Below, piece after piece: positions 29,056 to 37,185 of a stretch of DNA of 64,000 nucleotides. The notes under the pieces were generated by a model. It did no database searches. It was given only the letters and a program-made list of their open reading frames with translations, and was not told where the DNA came from. Source of the DNA: Methanomicrobia archaeon (GTDB lineage: Archaea; Methanobacteriota_B; Thermococci; Methanofastidiosales; NM3); NCBI GenBank assembly GCA_030603445.1, contig JAUVXU010000008.1:18146-82145 (forward strand), given 5' to 3'. The position numbers and the translations under genes are program-made. Positions within the stretch are counted from its first letter, which is position 1. Each line of letters begins with the position of its first letter.

Positions 29056-29724
29056 ATGATAACCACCATATTTTTCGATCTCGACGACACCTTGCACAAT
29101 TCTACTAGACTAGCACGCCTAGCACGTAATGCAGCAGTACATATCATGGTGGATAAAGGGTTGCCTCTCACATTTGATAGGGGATGCAATATACTTGCTT
29201 CCATAATAAAAGAAAAAGGATCCAACTATCCCCGCCACTTTGATATGCTTGTTGAGCAGACCATGAACAAAAAAGACTACAAGATAATATCGGCTGGTGT
29301 AATAGGCTACCATAATACAAAATTCGCAAATATGCACCCATTTAGTGACACAATATCCACCCTCATAAAACTCAAACAGATGCAGATGCAACTTAACATC
29401 ATCACTAATGGGCGTGCAATAAAACAATGGGAAAAAGTACTACGCCTGGGGTTGGAATCGTTTTTTGATAATATTATAATATCCGAGATAATTGGGCACA
29501 ACAAACCTGAACCAGAAATCTACAAAAAATCACTAGATATTTCCAATTGCACTGCAGAAGAAGCGCTCTTTGTCGACAATGACCCAGAATGTATTATGGG
29601 GGCAAAGAAATGCGGCATGCACACAATCTTAATGAACAAGCTGCAAAAGGAGGAGCCCACGATTTATTGTGATCATGTCATAACAAGCCTGTCACAAATA
29701 CCTGCCATAATAAATAATCTTTAA
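29056..29724 (+). CDS. HAD-superfamily phosphatase
   Basis: A 222-residue hydrolase with the HAD motifs: FFDLDDTLHNS (motif I, nucleophile Asp), ITNGRA (motif II), the lysine in HNKPEPEIYKKS (motif III) and LFVDNDPECIMGAKKCG (motif IV). The cap lies between motifs I and II (HAD-IA). The start sits 24 bases after purM in an AT-rich gap and probably yields a nearly leaderless message. The substrate is unknown; proximity to purine genes could hint at a nucleotide phosphatase, but this is inference. Confidence 0.88.
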   Translation: MITTIFFDLDDTLHNSTRLARLARNAAVHIMVDKGLPLTFDRGCNILASIIKEKGSNYPRHFDMLVEQTMNKKDYKIISAGVIGYHNTKFANMHPFSDTISTLIKLKQMQMQLNIITNGRAIKQWEKVLRLGLESFFDNIIISEIIGHNKPEPEIYKKSLDISNCTAEEALFVDNDPECIMGAKKCGMHTILMNKLQKEEPTIYCDHVITSLSQIPAIINNL

Positions 29725-29972
29725 ATGTTCCTGCCAAAGAACTTGAAAAATGTTCAAAGATAGGATTGTTATTTGTGGTCATTGAAAAGGGAACTAAAAA
29801 AATCTATAAAAAGAAATATTATGTTTTTTTCTCCAGATCACTAACTTTTATACAAAAGAGGCCAATTAATCCTGCAGGAGACAGACTGCATGCCCGTAGG
29901 ACTGGGGGTTTCTAATATTACAAATATTTAAATAAATTCTACTTATTATTAATTATATATGGGGAAATTAAA
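29725..29972. other. Intergenic region, no gene found
   Basis: I see no credible coding frame here. Most of it is AT-rich, but 29873-29912 is noticeably G/C-rich and contains the 10-base palindrome TCCTGCAGGA. The last 50 bases look like a promoter (TATTTAAATA-like box near 29926-29933) for the oxidoreductase gene. The G/C-rich island has no motif I recognise. Confidence 0.5.
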
Positions 29973-30974
29973 ATGAAAGCAGCTATTTGTACAAAATATG
30001 GCCCCCCAGATGTTCTTCAGCTTAAAGAAATAGAAAAACCTATTCCTAGGGACAATGAAATACTGGTAAAAGTATATGCAACAACAGTAACGGCAGGGGA
30101 CGTGAGACTTCGAAGTTCCACATTTCCTCCCTTGTTCTGGCTCCCCGCGCGAATAATGTTTGGTCTCAGAAAACCAAAAAGACCCATATTAGGGATGGAG
30201 CTATCCGGGGAAATTGAAATAGTAGGCAAGGACGTAAAACGATTTAAGAAAGGTGACCAAGTTTTTGGAACCACCACAGGATTGAGTTCTGGTTCTTATG
30301 CCGAGTATATTTGTATACCTGAAGAACCTTTATCCGCAGGTATGTTTGGAGCTAATGTGGTAACACTAAAACCGACTAATATGGACTATGAGGAAGCTGC
30401 CGCCGTTCCTATTGGAGGGCTTACAGCACTGCATTTTCTTAGAAAAGGAGATATCCAAAGCGGACAAAAAATTCTTATCTATGGGGCTTCGGGAAGTGTA
30501 GGCACTTTTGCGGTACAGCTTGCCAAGTACTTTGGAGCAGAAGTTACCGGGGTATGCAGTACCGCAAATTTAGAATTAGTGAAATCTCTGGGAGCCGATA
30601 AGGTGATTGATTACACTAAAGAGGATTTTAACAAAAGCGGCGAGACCTATGATGTTATTTTTGACACGGTAGGTAAGAGTTCGTTTTCAGATTGTAAAAG
30701 ATCGCTAAAGAAAAATGGGTTCATTCTTTTAACCACCCCGAGGCTGTCATATATTGTTCAAGGCCTTTGGTCTTCAATGAAAGTAATAACAGGGGGAGCA
30801 TCCGAAAAGCCCGAAGATTTAAACTTCCTCAAAGAGCTTATTGAAGCGGGAAAGATAAAATCAGCCATAGATAGACGCCATCCGTTGGAACAAATTGTCG
30901 AGGCTCACCGGTATGTTGACAAAGGACACAAAAAAGGAAATGTAGTAATCACTGTGGGACATAATAACAAATAA
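29973..30974 (+). CDS. Zinc-independent MDR-family NAD(P)H:quinone reductase-like protein
   Basis: The 333-residue protein belongs to the medium-chain dehydrogenase/reductase superfamily. The nucleotide-binding motif is [21 protein letters not shown], and the N-terminal GroES-like domain lacks the zinc ligands of alcohol dehydrogenases, as in quinone reductases. It shares a strand with a flavodoxin 12 bases downstream, suggesting a small redox unit. Genes of this type are widespread in bacteria and Methanosarcinales, and with the array to its right it may be acquired DNA. Confidence 0.9.
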   Translation: MKAAICTKYGPPDVLQLKEIEKPIPRDNEILVKVYATTVTAGDVRLRSSTFPPLFWLPARIMFGLRKPKRPILGMELSGEIEIVGKDVKRFKKGDQVFGTTTGLSSGSYAEYICIPEEPLSAGMFGANVVTLKPTNMDYEEAAAVPIGGLTALHFLRKGDIQSGQKILIYGASGSVGTFAVQLAKYFGAEVTGVCSTANLELVKSLGADKVIDYTKEDFNKSGETYDVIFDTVGKSSFSDCKRSLKKNGFILLTTPRLSYIVQGLWSSMKVITGGASEKPEDLNFLKELIEAGKIKSAIDRRHPLEQIVEAHRYVDKGHKKGNVVITVGHNNK

Positions 30975-30986
30975 ATAATAAAAAGG

Positions 30987-31442
30987 ATGGGAACAAAAGT
31001 GAAAACGTTAATAATATGTAAATCCATACATAACGGGAACACAGAAAGAATTGCTAAAAAGATGGCTAAAATATTGAATGCTGATTTGATAGAACCTGAA
31101 GAATTAAACAATATTATGGAATATGATCTAATAGGTTTTGGTTCTGGCATTTATAATTCTAAACATCATCAATCTCTATTAGATCTAGCAGATAAATTAC
31201 CAGACTTCAAAGAGAAAAAAGTTTTTGTTTTTTCAACATCAGGTGTAATACAAAAGCGATTTCACAGAAGTTTAAAGGGAAAACTAGAGGAAAAAAATGC
31301 GGTAATAGTTGATGAATTCTTTTGTAAAGGGTTTAATAAAAACAGTGTGTTGAAATATATTGGTGGAATGAATAAAGGGAGACCTAATGAAGATGATCTC
31401 AAAAAAGCAGAGGATTTCGCAAAGAAAATGAAAGAGAAATGA
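30987..31442 (+). CDS. Flavodoxin-family protein
   Basis: The 151-residue product has a flavodoxin-like fold: an FMN phosphate loop SIHNGNTERIAKKM near residue 12, DLIGFGSGIYNSKHH around residue 47 and FSTSGV near residue 82. It would carry electrons through FMN. ATG at 30987 follows AAAAGG; a GTG four codons later is possible. It is probably co-transcribed with the upstream reductase gene. Its partner in vivo is unknown. Confidence 0.88.
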   Translation: MGTKVKTLIICKSIHNGNTERIAKKMAKILNADLIEPEELNNIMEYDLIGFGSGIYNSKHHQSLLDLADKLPDFKEKKVFVFSTSGVIQKRFHRSLKGKLEEKNAVIVDEFFCKGFNKNSVLKYIGGMNKGRPNEDDLKKAEDFAKKMKEK

Positions 31443-31459
31443 TATACTAATTTTTGAAA

Positions 31460-31549
31460 TTAATTTCTAATCTTAAATAAATGAAAGTCAATTGCCACAA
31501 TAGGAATTCCTCCTTCACTTTCTAGTAAAATCTTTCCAGCATGACCCGT
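31460..31549 (-). pseudogene. Remnant of an endonuclease III (HhH-GPD) gene
   Basis: A short minus-strand open stretch encodes about 29 residues ending in a stop. It contains GHAGKILLE followed by GIPIVAIDFHLFKI. This matches the active-site region of endonuclease III, where the family reads G-x-x-K-T-A and then GIP-x-VAVDTHVFRV, including the catalytic Asp. Both ends are cut: a stop precedes it at 31550 and the C-terminal Fe-S part is absent. It lies beside repeat site 1, so it may be debris left by recombination. Confidence 0.5.
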
Positions 31550-31628
31550 TTAATGCAATAGCATTAAGCAAATGAGTTTACTCTCTCTTGGCCTCTTTTG
31601 TCGCTGGTAAATTAATGGCGCTACGAAC

Positions 31629-31713
31629 GGTTAACACCAGGATTATGAGGGATCTGCGAAACAAACTTGAGTGAGAGAGTACAACGAATCGGGCCTCATA
31701 AGCCGTGTTATAT
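31629..31713. repeat. attC-like structured site 1
   Basis: Two nested inverted boxes: TAACAC (31632-31637) pairs with GTGTTA (31705-31710), and TTATGAGG (31643-31650) with CCTCATAA (31694-31701). The unpaired spacers between boxes are 5 and 3 bases. The central loop is about 43 bases. This R-L-loop-L-R layout is that of integron attC sites. The ends are GGTTAAC and GTTATAT, near the consensus RYYYAAC/GTTRRRY but not exact. A conserved flank with AGAGTGCA continues to about 31760. Confidence 0.6.
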
Positions 31714-31794
31714 GAAGTGAACGAAGCGCGAGGAATAAGAGTGCAGTATCCCGGGGCGACTGAAATGAACGAAAGCGTTGGACTGGGAGCAAAT

Positions 31795-32319
31795 TTAGGT
31801 TTCTGCAATCCCATTATATTTTTTAACCAATTCTTTGTAGAGGACTTCATCTTTTATTACGTCTCTAGAATTTTCAATGAAATACTTCAATTTTTCAAAC
31901 AGCCATTTTGATAATTCTTTTGTTGAAGCAAGATGATAATAATCAATATTATCAAAAAAATCAGCAGTTTTAATGATTAAAGCATCTTTTCCAGCTTTGC
32001 GACAACGCATGAAATTCTCTTTGTATCTTTCAGTTTTATCCTTAATACTTTCGTCAAAGCTATTTGCTTCAACTAACTTAGCAATTTTACTGCCGAATTT
32101 TGATTTAACTTCCTCAATTTTTGTGTCAGTATCCTCAACCACATCATGCAAAATAGCTGCGACCACAATGTCTTCATCATATCCTAAATTATAAAGATGA
32201 AGTCCGATTCTAATACTATGCAAAATTACTGGCTTAGGATTTTTCCCAGATTCATGGATTGTAAAAACTAGAAACTTTATTGCTTCTTCAATTTGTTTAT
32301 CAACTTCAGGACTTTTCAC
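31795..32319 (-). CDS. HD-domain phosphohydrolase, RelA/SpoT hydrolase-like
   Basis: A 174-residue single-domain protein with HSIRIGLHL and AAILHDVVEDT, the metal-binding H...HD pattern of (p)ppGpp hydrolases of the SpoT/MESH1 kind, followed by FGSKIAKLVEANS. The synthetase domain is absent. It could hydrolyse (p)ppGpp or a related nucleotide. The gene fills the interval between attC-like sites 1 and 2 almost completely, with its 3' end toward site 1, which is the organisation of a mobile gene cassette. A bacterial origin is plausible. Confidence 0.85.
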   Translation of the reverse strand: MKSPEVDKQIEEAIKFLVFTIHESGKNPKPVILHSIRIGLHLYNLGYDEDIVVAAILHDVVEDTDTKIEEVKSKFGSKIAKLVEANSFDESIKDKTERYKENFMRCRKAGKDALIIKTADFFDNIDYYHLASTKELSKWLFEKLKYFIENSRDVIKDEVLYKELVKKYNGIAET

Positions 32320-32370
32320 AAGTATTAGATAAATTGATAGGTATTATAAAAATTGTTCTAGTCCAATACC

Positions 32371-32458
32371 GTATAACATCAAGATTATGAGAAATTTACA
32401 CAGCAAATTTGAGTGGAACGAGATGCAACCGAGCGTAACGACATAATCCTTGTTAAGT
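32371..32458. repeat. attC-like structured site 2
   Basis: TAACA (32374-32378) pairs with TGTTA (32451-32455), and GATTATG (32383-32389) with CATAATC (32442-32448). Spacers are 4 bases on the left and 2 on the right; the loop is about 52 bases. The right end GTTAAGT fits GTTRRRY exactly; the left end GTATAAC fits RYYYAAC except at one base. The loop shares AAATTTGAGTG and the right flank shares AGAGTGCAACGTCCCG with the other sites. Confidence 0.65.
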
Positions 32459-32518
32459 GAGGCGAAGCTAGAGTGCAACGTCCCGAAGGGCTGGCGAGAG
32501 TTTAAAAAAATAAAATCG

Positions 32519-32908
32519 CTACTCTTTTAGTTCAGAGAAAACCAAAATATACCCATTGAGATCTCTTACGGCAAACTCTTTTGCCCCGTAAAATGTCTCT
32601 CTCATATCTCTGACAATTTCAACTTTCTCTTTAACAGAATCATACAAGGATTGCACATCTTCTACTTCGATATAAAACGTTAAGCTTGCGCCAATTTTCT
32701 TTCCCTTGAGAACAGGCATCTCTTTGACCAAGCTTTCTTCTTTCTGAAAGAAAATTTGTACACCATCTGCTTTCACAACAGCCCAGTCAAGTGGTTCATC
32801 AAGAGAATCCCCCTTGTTTGCAAACTTAAAGTTGAAAATGTCTTTATACCATTTTACGGTTGCATTTACATCGGCGACCATAATATTTGGCGTGAGTGTT
32901 TTGTACAT
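32519..32908 (-). CDS. VOC-family (glyoxalase/bleomycin resistance-like) protein
   Basis: A 129-residue protein with two beta-alpha-beta-beta-beta modules of the vicinal oxygen chelate fold: TLTPNIMVADVNATVKWYKD at the start and a second module ending in FAVRDLNGYILVFSE. Such proteins bind metal and act in detoxification or antibiotic sequestration; the substrate is not predictable. It is the only gene between attC-like sites 2 and 3, oriented with its 3' end toward site 2, exactly like the HD gene in its unit. Probably acquired from bacteria. Confidence 0.85.
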   Translation of the reverse strand: MYKTLTPNIMVADVNATVKWYKDIFNFKFANKGDSLDEPLDWAVVKADGVQIFFQKEESLVKEMPVLKGKKIGASLTFYIEVEDVQSLYDSVKEKVEIVRDMRETFYGAKEFAVRDLNGYILVFSELKE

Positions 32909-32960
32909 ATTATTTAGTTAATACCTTAAATATAATAAATGTTTTGTTTTTTTAAATTTC

Positions 32961-33050
32961 ACTTAACATCACGATTAAAAGAAGTTCGGCGCAACCAAAT
33001 TTGGATGAAGAAACCTACAAGTTTTCGGAATCTTTTAATCGCTGTTAAGC
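32961..33050. repeat. attC-like structured site 3
   Basis: The best preserved copy. CTTAACA (32962-32968) pairs with TGTTAAG (33043-33049) and the 11-base CGATTAAAAGA (32972-32982) with TCTTTTAATCG (33031-33041). Spacers are 3 and 1 bases; the loop is 48 bases. The ends ACTTAAC and GTTAAGC match RYYYAAC and GTTRRRY exactly. A conserved flank (TAGTGCAACGTTCCG) follows at about 33070-33085. A small open frame that runs through the site is a by-product. Confidence 0.7.
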
Positions 33051-33392
33051 TCTCCACAGGATTGAATTTTAGTGCAACGTTCCGTAGCGAAGCGGAGGAA
33101 AAATTCAAAGTAAATTTGAAGTCCGTTCCTTTCAAAGAGCTTTATCGATACATCAAGAACAAGAATCAAAGGGTAGTTTTCTTATAATTATCTTCTATAT
33201 CATAAAAAAAAATCCCGATTTTTTCAGGAGTTGTTTTTATTTTTGTTGAAGATTTGATTATGTACTTATAACCCTAACTACGCTCTTTTTATCTCCTATA
33301 AGCATTGAATCATTTTTTGTTGCCATCAAAAAAAGTATGCCATCAGTAAGGTATATATATGAATAAAATTTACATATTTAAGAGGTGTACTA
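33051..33392. other. Intergenic region with repeat flank and promoter
   Basis: The left part is the conserved flank of repeat site 3. From 33110 to 33187 a short plus-strand frame continues to a stop (ending in NKNQRVVFL) and might be the broken end of a lost gene, but I recognise nothing in it. The right end holds a TATA-like TATATATA near 33352-33359, about 25 bases before the presumed start of the lipoprotein message, and an AGGTG ribosome-binding site. Confidence 0.45.
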
Positions 33393-34313
33393 ATGAAAAA
33401 AGCACTATTTTTAAGTTTACTTATCATAGCACCATTACTTACATTATCAGGATGTATTAGTGGTGACGAGAATATAGATGCCTGGAATGACCAGATAGGA
33501 ACTATCAATTCGTATATAGATACGGCCAATTCCATGCAAGGCGAGATAAATGATGCTCTAGACCAAGGACATTACGACCTTGCGATTAGCAAGATAAATG
33601 ATGCGATCTCAAAATATCAGACCGCCCTAAACGAGATAATAAAACTAGAGCCCATAGCCCAAGACCTTGACAAGGATTTCCTTGATGATTATGTTGATGT
33701 GTGGCAGCTCCAAACAAACAAAGTTATAGAGAGCATTGAACATCTTAAAAAAATGGTATATACTGAACAATTTAGCATTGAACTTGATAATCTTATCCTT
33801 ATCTTTAGTGGTGCCGACCAGCAGTACGTTGATGCAGTAGGATACTTCAATAATAGCAATTATGCTGCATGCGTATCTACAGCTGAACTTGCAAAACAAA
33901 AGTACAATATGATGGCAGGATATGCAGACAAGATGTCGGAGTTATCCCAACTACTCAATGTTGATCATGTGAAGCAATATGCATCATATTGTGTATCAAT
34001 GATTGAGAATGCAGACATATCATTAGACAATCTTATGCTAAGTGCAAATGCCGCCTACGTCTCTGATTGGGACAATGCAAACTATTACCTTGGATTACAA
34101 AATACATATAACTCTGCTTACAATGCAGATTACGATAAAATAATTGGAATCGAGAATACGTATCCTGAAGACTTCCCTGCACAAGGTAAAGCATTGCAAT
34201 CTCTTTACAATATGTATTTTTCAAAGAAAGAACAGGCAGAACAGGCAGCTACAAGTTACACAAACACTATGAATAATATAGAAGAAGAGAATTCTGACTT
34301 CTTTGAGGAATAA
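33393..34313 (+). CDS. Lipoprotein, hypothetical helical
   Basis: A 306-residue predicted lipoprotein: the signal peptide ends in the lipobox LSGC (Cys21 would carry the lipid), so it is attached to the outer face of the membrane. The mature part is almost all alpha-helix with TPR-like spacing (ALDQGHYDLAISKINDAISKY and a later repeat of the same kind) and ends in acidic residues. TPR-like helical repeats suggest protein binding. No known family was recognised. AGGTG precedes the ATG. Confidence 0.8.
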   Translation: MKKALFLSLLIIAPLLTLSGCISGDENIDAWNDQIGTINSYIDTANSMQGEINDALDQGHYDLAISKINDAISKYQTALNEIIKLEPIAQDLDKDFLDDYVDVWQLQTNKVIESIEHLKKMVYTEQFSIELDNLILIFSGADQQYVDAVGYFNNSNYAACVSTAELAKQKYNMMAGYADKMSELSQLLNVDHVKQYASYCVSMIENADISLDNLMLSANAAYVSDWDNANYYLGLQNTYNSAYNADYDKIIGIENTYPEDFPAQGKALQSLYNMYFSKKEQAEQAATSYTNTMNNIEEENSDFFEE

Positions 34314-34381
34314 TACTCCTCTTTTTTCCTTATTTTTAATAATTTAAAAAATTGCCCTTATTTTAAATATTTACAAAATAG

Positions 34382-34455
34382 TGGGCCTAAGGGGATTTGA
34401 ACCCCTGACCGCCCGGTTATGAGCCGGGAGCTCCACCAAACTAAGCTATAGGCCC
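34382..34455 (-). tRNA. tRNA with CAU anticodon (Ile2 or elongator Met)
   Basis: A 74-base cloverleaf on the minus strand. The acceptor GGGCCTA pairs with TAGGCCC, discriminator A. The anticodon stem is CCCGG/CCGGG around loop CTCATAA. The T-arm is AGGGG/CCCCT. CCA is not encoded. A GGGCC-type acceptor with CAU is usual for archaeal tRNA-Ile2, whose C34 becomes agmatidine, but elongator Met cannot be excluded by eye. Confidence 0.93.
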
Positions 34456-34557
34456 AAATAATAGCGTGAATCATTCTTGCATATAGGATATAAAAGGCTT
34501 TCGGACAAGGAAAAAACAAGGAAACCAAAGCCATATATCATCAAAAAAAAACGTGCA

Positions 34558-34633
34558 TGGCGCCGTCAGCAGGACTCGAACCTGCGACCATCCGCTTAAC
34601 AGGCGGGCGCTCTACCAACTGAGCTATGACGGC
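34558..34633 (-). tRNA. tRNA-Asn (GUU)
   Basis: Minus-strand cloverleaf starting GCCGTCATAGCTCAG. The anticodon stem-loop is CCGCCTGTTAAGCGG, so the anticodon is GUU. The T-arm is GCAGG TTCGAGT CCTGC, discriminator G, and the CCA end is encoded at 34558-34560. It lies about 100 bases from the CAU tRNA on the same strand, with no intron. Confidence 0.95.
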
Positions 34634-34803
34634 ATAAATAAGAAAACAATTTTTTTAATTTAAAAAGTTTTCGTAGGTGTTGCTATTTTATTTTATTTAA
34701 TAATATTTTCGCTTCCACCTAACTGTGTTTAGGGTATTTCTTAAAAAAACTTTCATTATTTTCAATAGTCAAATATTTAAAAGAGAAATATCCAAAAATA
34801 ATC

Positions 34804-36033
34804 ATGTTAATTAAATTCAAACCTGAAGAATTCAGGGTTGAAGAAGTAAGCACTACTCGTCACGAAAAAAACGACTGTACAATCTTCACAGTTGAAAAAA
34901 CAAACTGGGACACTACACTACTTGTAAAAGAGATTGCGAAAAGAGCTGGTGTTTCACAAAAAAGGGTAGGATATGCAGGACTAAAAGATAAAACAGCGCA
35001 TTCGACCCAGAAGATGTCAATATATGGAATTGGTGAAGATGTACTACGCTTGATAAAAATCCCAAATGTTCTATTATGTGAGTTCGAAAAAGGAGACCGA
35101 ATTCAAATTGGTGACCTTAAAGGTAACCAATTTTCAGTTGTGGTCCGAGACATCAATATGGATAAATCCTCAATAGAATCCGCCATAAAGCGCTCCAATG
35201 AAAGATTCAACGCATATTATGGTTTCATAAATTACTTCGGCTACCAAAGATTCGGTATTCAGCGCCCAGTAACAGCAGAAGTTGGAAAATATATTGTTAA
35301 GAAAGACTATGAACAAGCCGCCATGACGTACCTGGCCAAACCATACCCTCTTGACCCCAACAAAGAATTGCGACAAGAGCTTCTCAATGATTATGATTTT
35401 AAGAAGGCATATGAAACATTTCCTCCCTCTCTTAAATATGAGAGATCAATGTTATTTATGCTAGCCAACGAAGGAAAAGATTTCAAGCAGTGTTTCAATG
35501 CGCTTCCTGAGCGCCTCCAAACACTTTTCGTGCATGCGTACCAAGCTGAAATATTTAACAGAATAGTTAAAAAAAGAATAAAAGACATACCTCCAAATGA
35601 GGCAGAAATCGGCGATATCATCATGATAGATAAATTTGAGAAAAACGCTATTACCAAAGTTAACGCTTTTAACTTTAGCAAAGTTCAAAAAATGTTAAAG
35701 GAAAACGTATCTGTAGCAGTCCCATTGGTAGGATCAAAAACAAAAATTCCTTGTTCTCGTATAGGGGAGATAACAAAAGAAGTAATGGATTTCGAAAATA
35801 TTACATTTGAAGATTTTCATGATCCAGACTCCAAAACATTCTCATCTGCAGGTTTTTATAGAGGAATGCTGGGAAGATTTTCAAATCTTTGTTACGAAAT
35901 ATCAGAAGATGAACAATTTGGGGCAAATAAATGCATTTTTTCATTCTATCTTCAGAAAGGCCAATATGCAACAGTGTTCTTGCAACAGATATTTGATGAA
36001 GAAATCATCCCATATAGGAGCATAACGTTATGA
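34804..36033 (+). CDS. truD: tRNA pseudouridine synthase TruD
   Basis: Makes pseudouridine 13 in tRNA. The 409-residue protein has the TruD catalytic motif GYAGLKDKTA with nucleophile Asp62, an N-terminal FRVEEV segment, FINYFGYQRFG and the FYRGMLGRF segment near the C-terminus. Archaeal TruD is longer than bacterial TruD through a larger insertion domain, as here. It starts in an AT-rich region behind two tRNAs on the other strand and overlaps the next gene by ATGA. Confidence 0.95.
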   Translation: MLIKFKPEEFRVEEVSTTRHEKNDCTIFTVEKTNWDTTLLVKEIAKRAGVSQKRVGYAGLKDKTAHSTQKMSIYGIGEDVLRLIKIPNVLLCEFEKGDRIQIGDLKGNQFSVVVRDINMDKSSIESAIKRSNERFNAYYGFINYFGYQRFGIQRPVTAEVGKYIVKKDYEQAAMTYLAKPYPLDPNKELRQELLNDYDFKKAYETFPPSLKYERSMLFMLANEGKDFKQCFNALPERLQTLFVHAYQAEIFNRIVKKRIKDIPPNEAEIGDIIMIDKFEKNAITKVNAFNFSKVQKMLKENVSVAVPLVGSKTKIPCSRIGEITKEVMDFENITFEDFHDPDSKTFSSAGFYRGMLGRFSNLCYEISEDEQFGANKCIFSFYLQKGQYATVFLQQIFDEEIIPYRSITL

Positions 36034-36917
36034 ACTACTTACCTTTTCTCATATTAATATTATTTTTATCAATAACATATATAGCGGGAAATTATCTTTG
36101 GTTAAAGATAATACACAAAGATACATATTACTTCAATTTACTATATTGTGGATTTGCAACAATATGCCTGATAATAGCATTAACATTAGTAACGCTTACA
36201 CCTGAAGCAGGAGACATGTTCAAACAGCGCCTTATTATAGATTGTATCCAAAGCGCTATTGCAATAATGCTCTTAATCATGCTGCATAAGAAAGTTGTGT
36301 GGAAAGACCTACTACGCCAAATAAATAAAGATAGACAATTCATATTAATAACAACAATATTTCTATTAGTTGGCATACTTCTTGGATTTGTTATACAAGA
36401 ACAAGTGCTTGAATTTGTGGAACAACCATTTGAAAGCCTTGAAGAACTTGCAAATTTGGCAGAAGGAAAACCATTTTGGGAAATTAGTATCCTCCTTTTT
36501 GGAAACAACTCTAGAGCTGCAATAAATATGAGCCTTGTTTTTCCCTTGATCCCGGTTATAGGTGGAATATACGTAATATTTTCTATGTTACTTAACGGCG
36601 CCATTATCGGGATTATTGGAGGAATAATAGACAAACCCGCCCTTTATCTTATTGTTGGCCTTATGCCACACGGGATATTTGAGATACCTGCAATCATACT
36701 TGCAGCAAGTATTGGTTTAAAACTAAGTATTTTTTTATCAAAAGGTATTATTAGAGCGATTCAAGATAAGGAAAGAAACGCTACATCAATTCTTATCGAG
36801 CATCTGCGTTATGGCACAGAATCTTTTAAAGTCTTATATATTGTTATCTTATTATTGATCATAGCCGCCATTTTAGAATCCACCATCACCCCTGCACTCC
36901 TTGCATATTTAGATTAA
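36030..36917 (+). CDS. SpoIIM/DUF95-family membrane protein
   Basis: A 295-residue integral membrane protein with about seven hydrophobic segments. The region LFGNNSRAAINMSLVFPLIP, followed by LLNGAIIGIIGG and LMPHGIFEIPAIILAAS, is the hallmark of the stage II sporulation M family, which in archaea has no sporulation role and an unknown function. The C-terminal third holds the conserved part; the N-terminal third is a less conserved membrane extension. Co-translated with truD by a four-base overlap. Confidence 0.88.
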   Translation: MNYLPFLILILFLSITYIAGNYLWLKIIHKDTYYFNLLYCGFATICLIIALTLVTLTPEAGDMFKQRLIIDCIQSAIAIMLLIMLHKKVVWKDLLRQINKDRQFILITTIFLLVGILLGFVIQEQVLEFVEQPFESLEELANLAEGKPFWEISILLFGNNSRAAINMSLVFPLIPVIGGIYVIFSMLLNGAIIGIIGGIIDKPALYLIVGLMPHGIFEIPAIILAASIGLKLSIFLSKGIIRAIQDKERNATSILIEHLRYGTESFKVLYIVILLLIIAAILESTITPALLAYLD

Positions 36918-37185
36918 TAAAAGGGGAAAACATTAAATTTGAAACTGTTAATTAATCCATATAAAGAAAAATAATATACAAAAACCATAAATCTTAAATA
37001 CAAGCCATATAAAAAGAGAATAAACAGAATATAGTTCGATATATTAAAACACAAAATATATAAATAAAACATTAATAAAGCTAAATTACCAAGTTAACAT
37101 GACGAACTACATTGTGCTTTTGAATGTTTAAAACGTATGATTTTGTCTACAAGAAAATAAGCATCAGAAACACAAAGGTGAGAGT

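Noticed and set aside
31551-31568. Fourth attC-like site (TTAATGC/GCATTAA hairpin)
   Set aside because: It is a simple 7-base hairpin with a 4-base loop, lacking the inner boxes and spacer asymmetry of the other three; more likely a terminator-like or remnant structure.
32939-33187. Small plus-strand open frame of 82 codons
   Set aside because: It runs through the whole of attC-like site 3 and its conserved flank, so the frame is most likely accidental; only its last 25 codons could come from a lost gene.
33250-33345. Short minus-strand peptide-like frame ending in VVRVIST
   Set aside because: It has only 22 codons from its first ATG, no ribosome-binding site, and lies in the promoter region of the lipoprotein gene.
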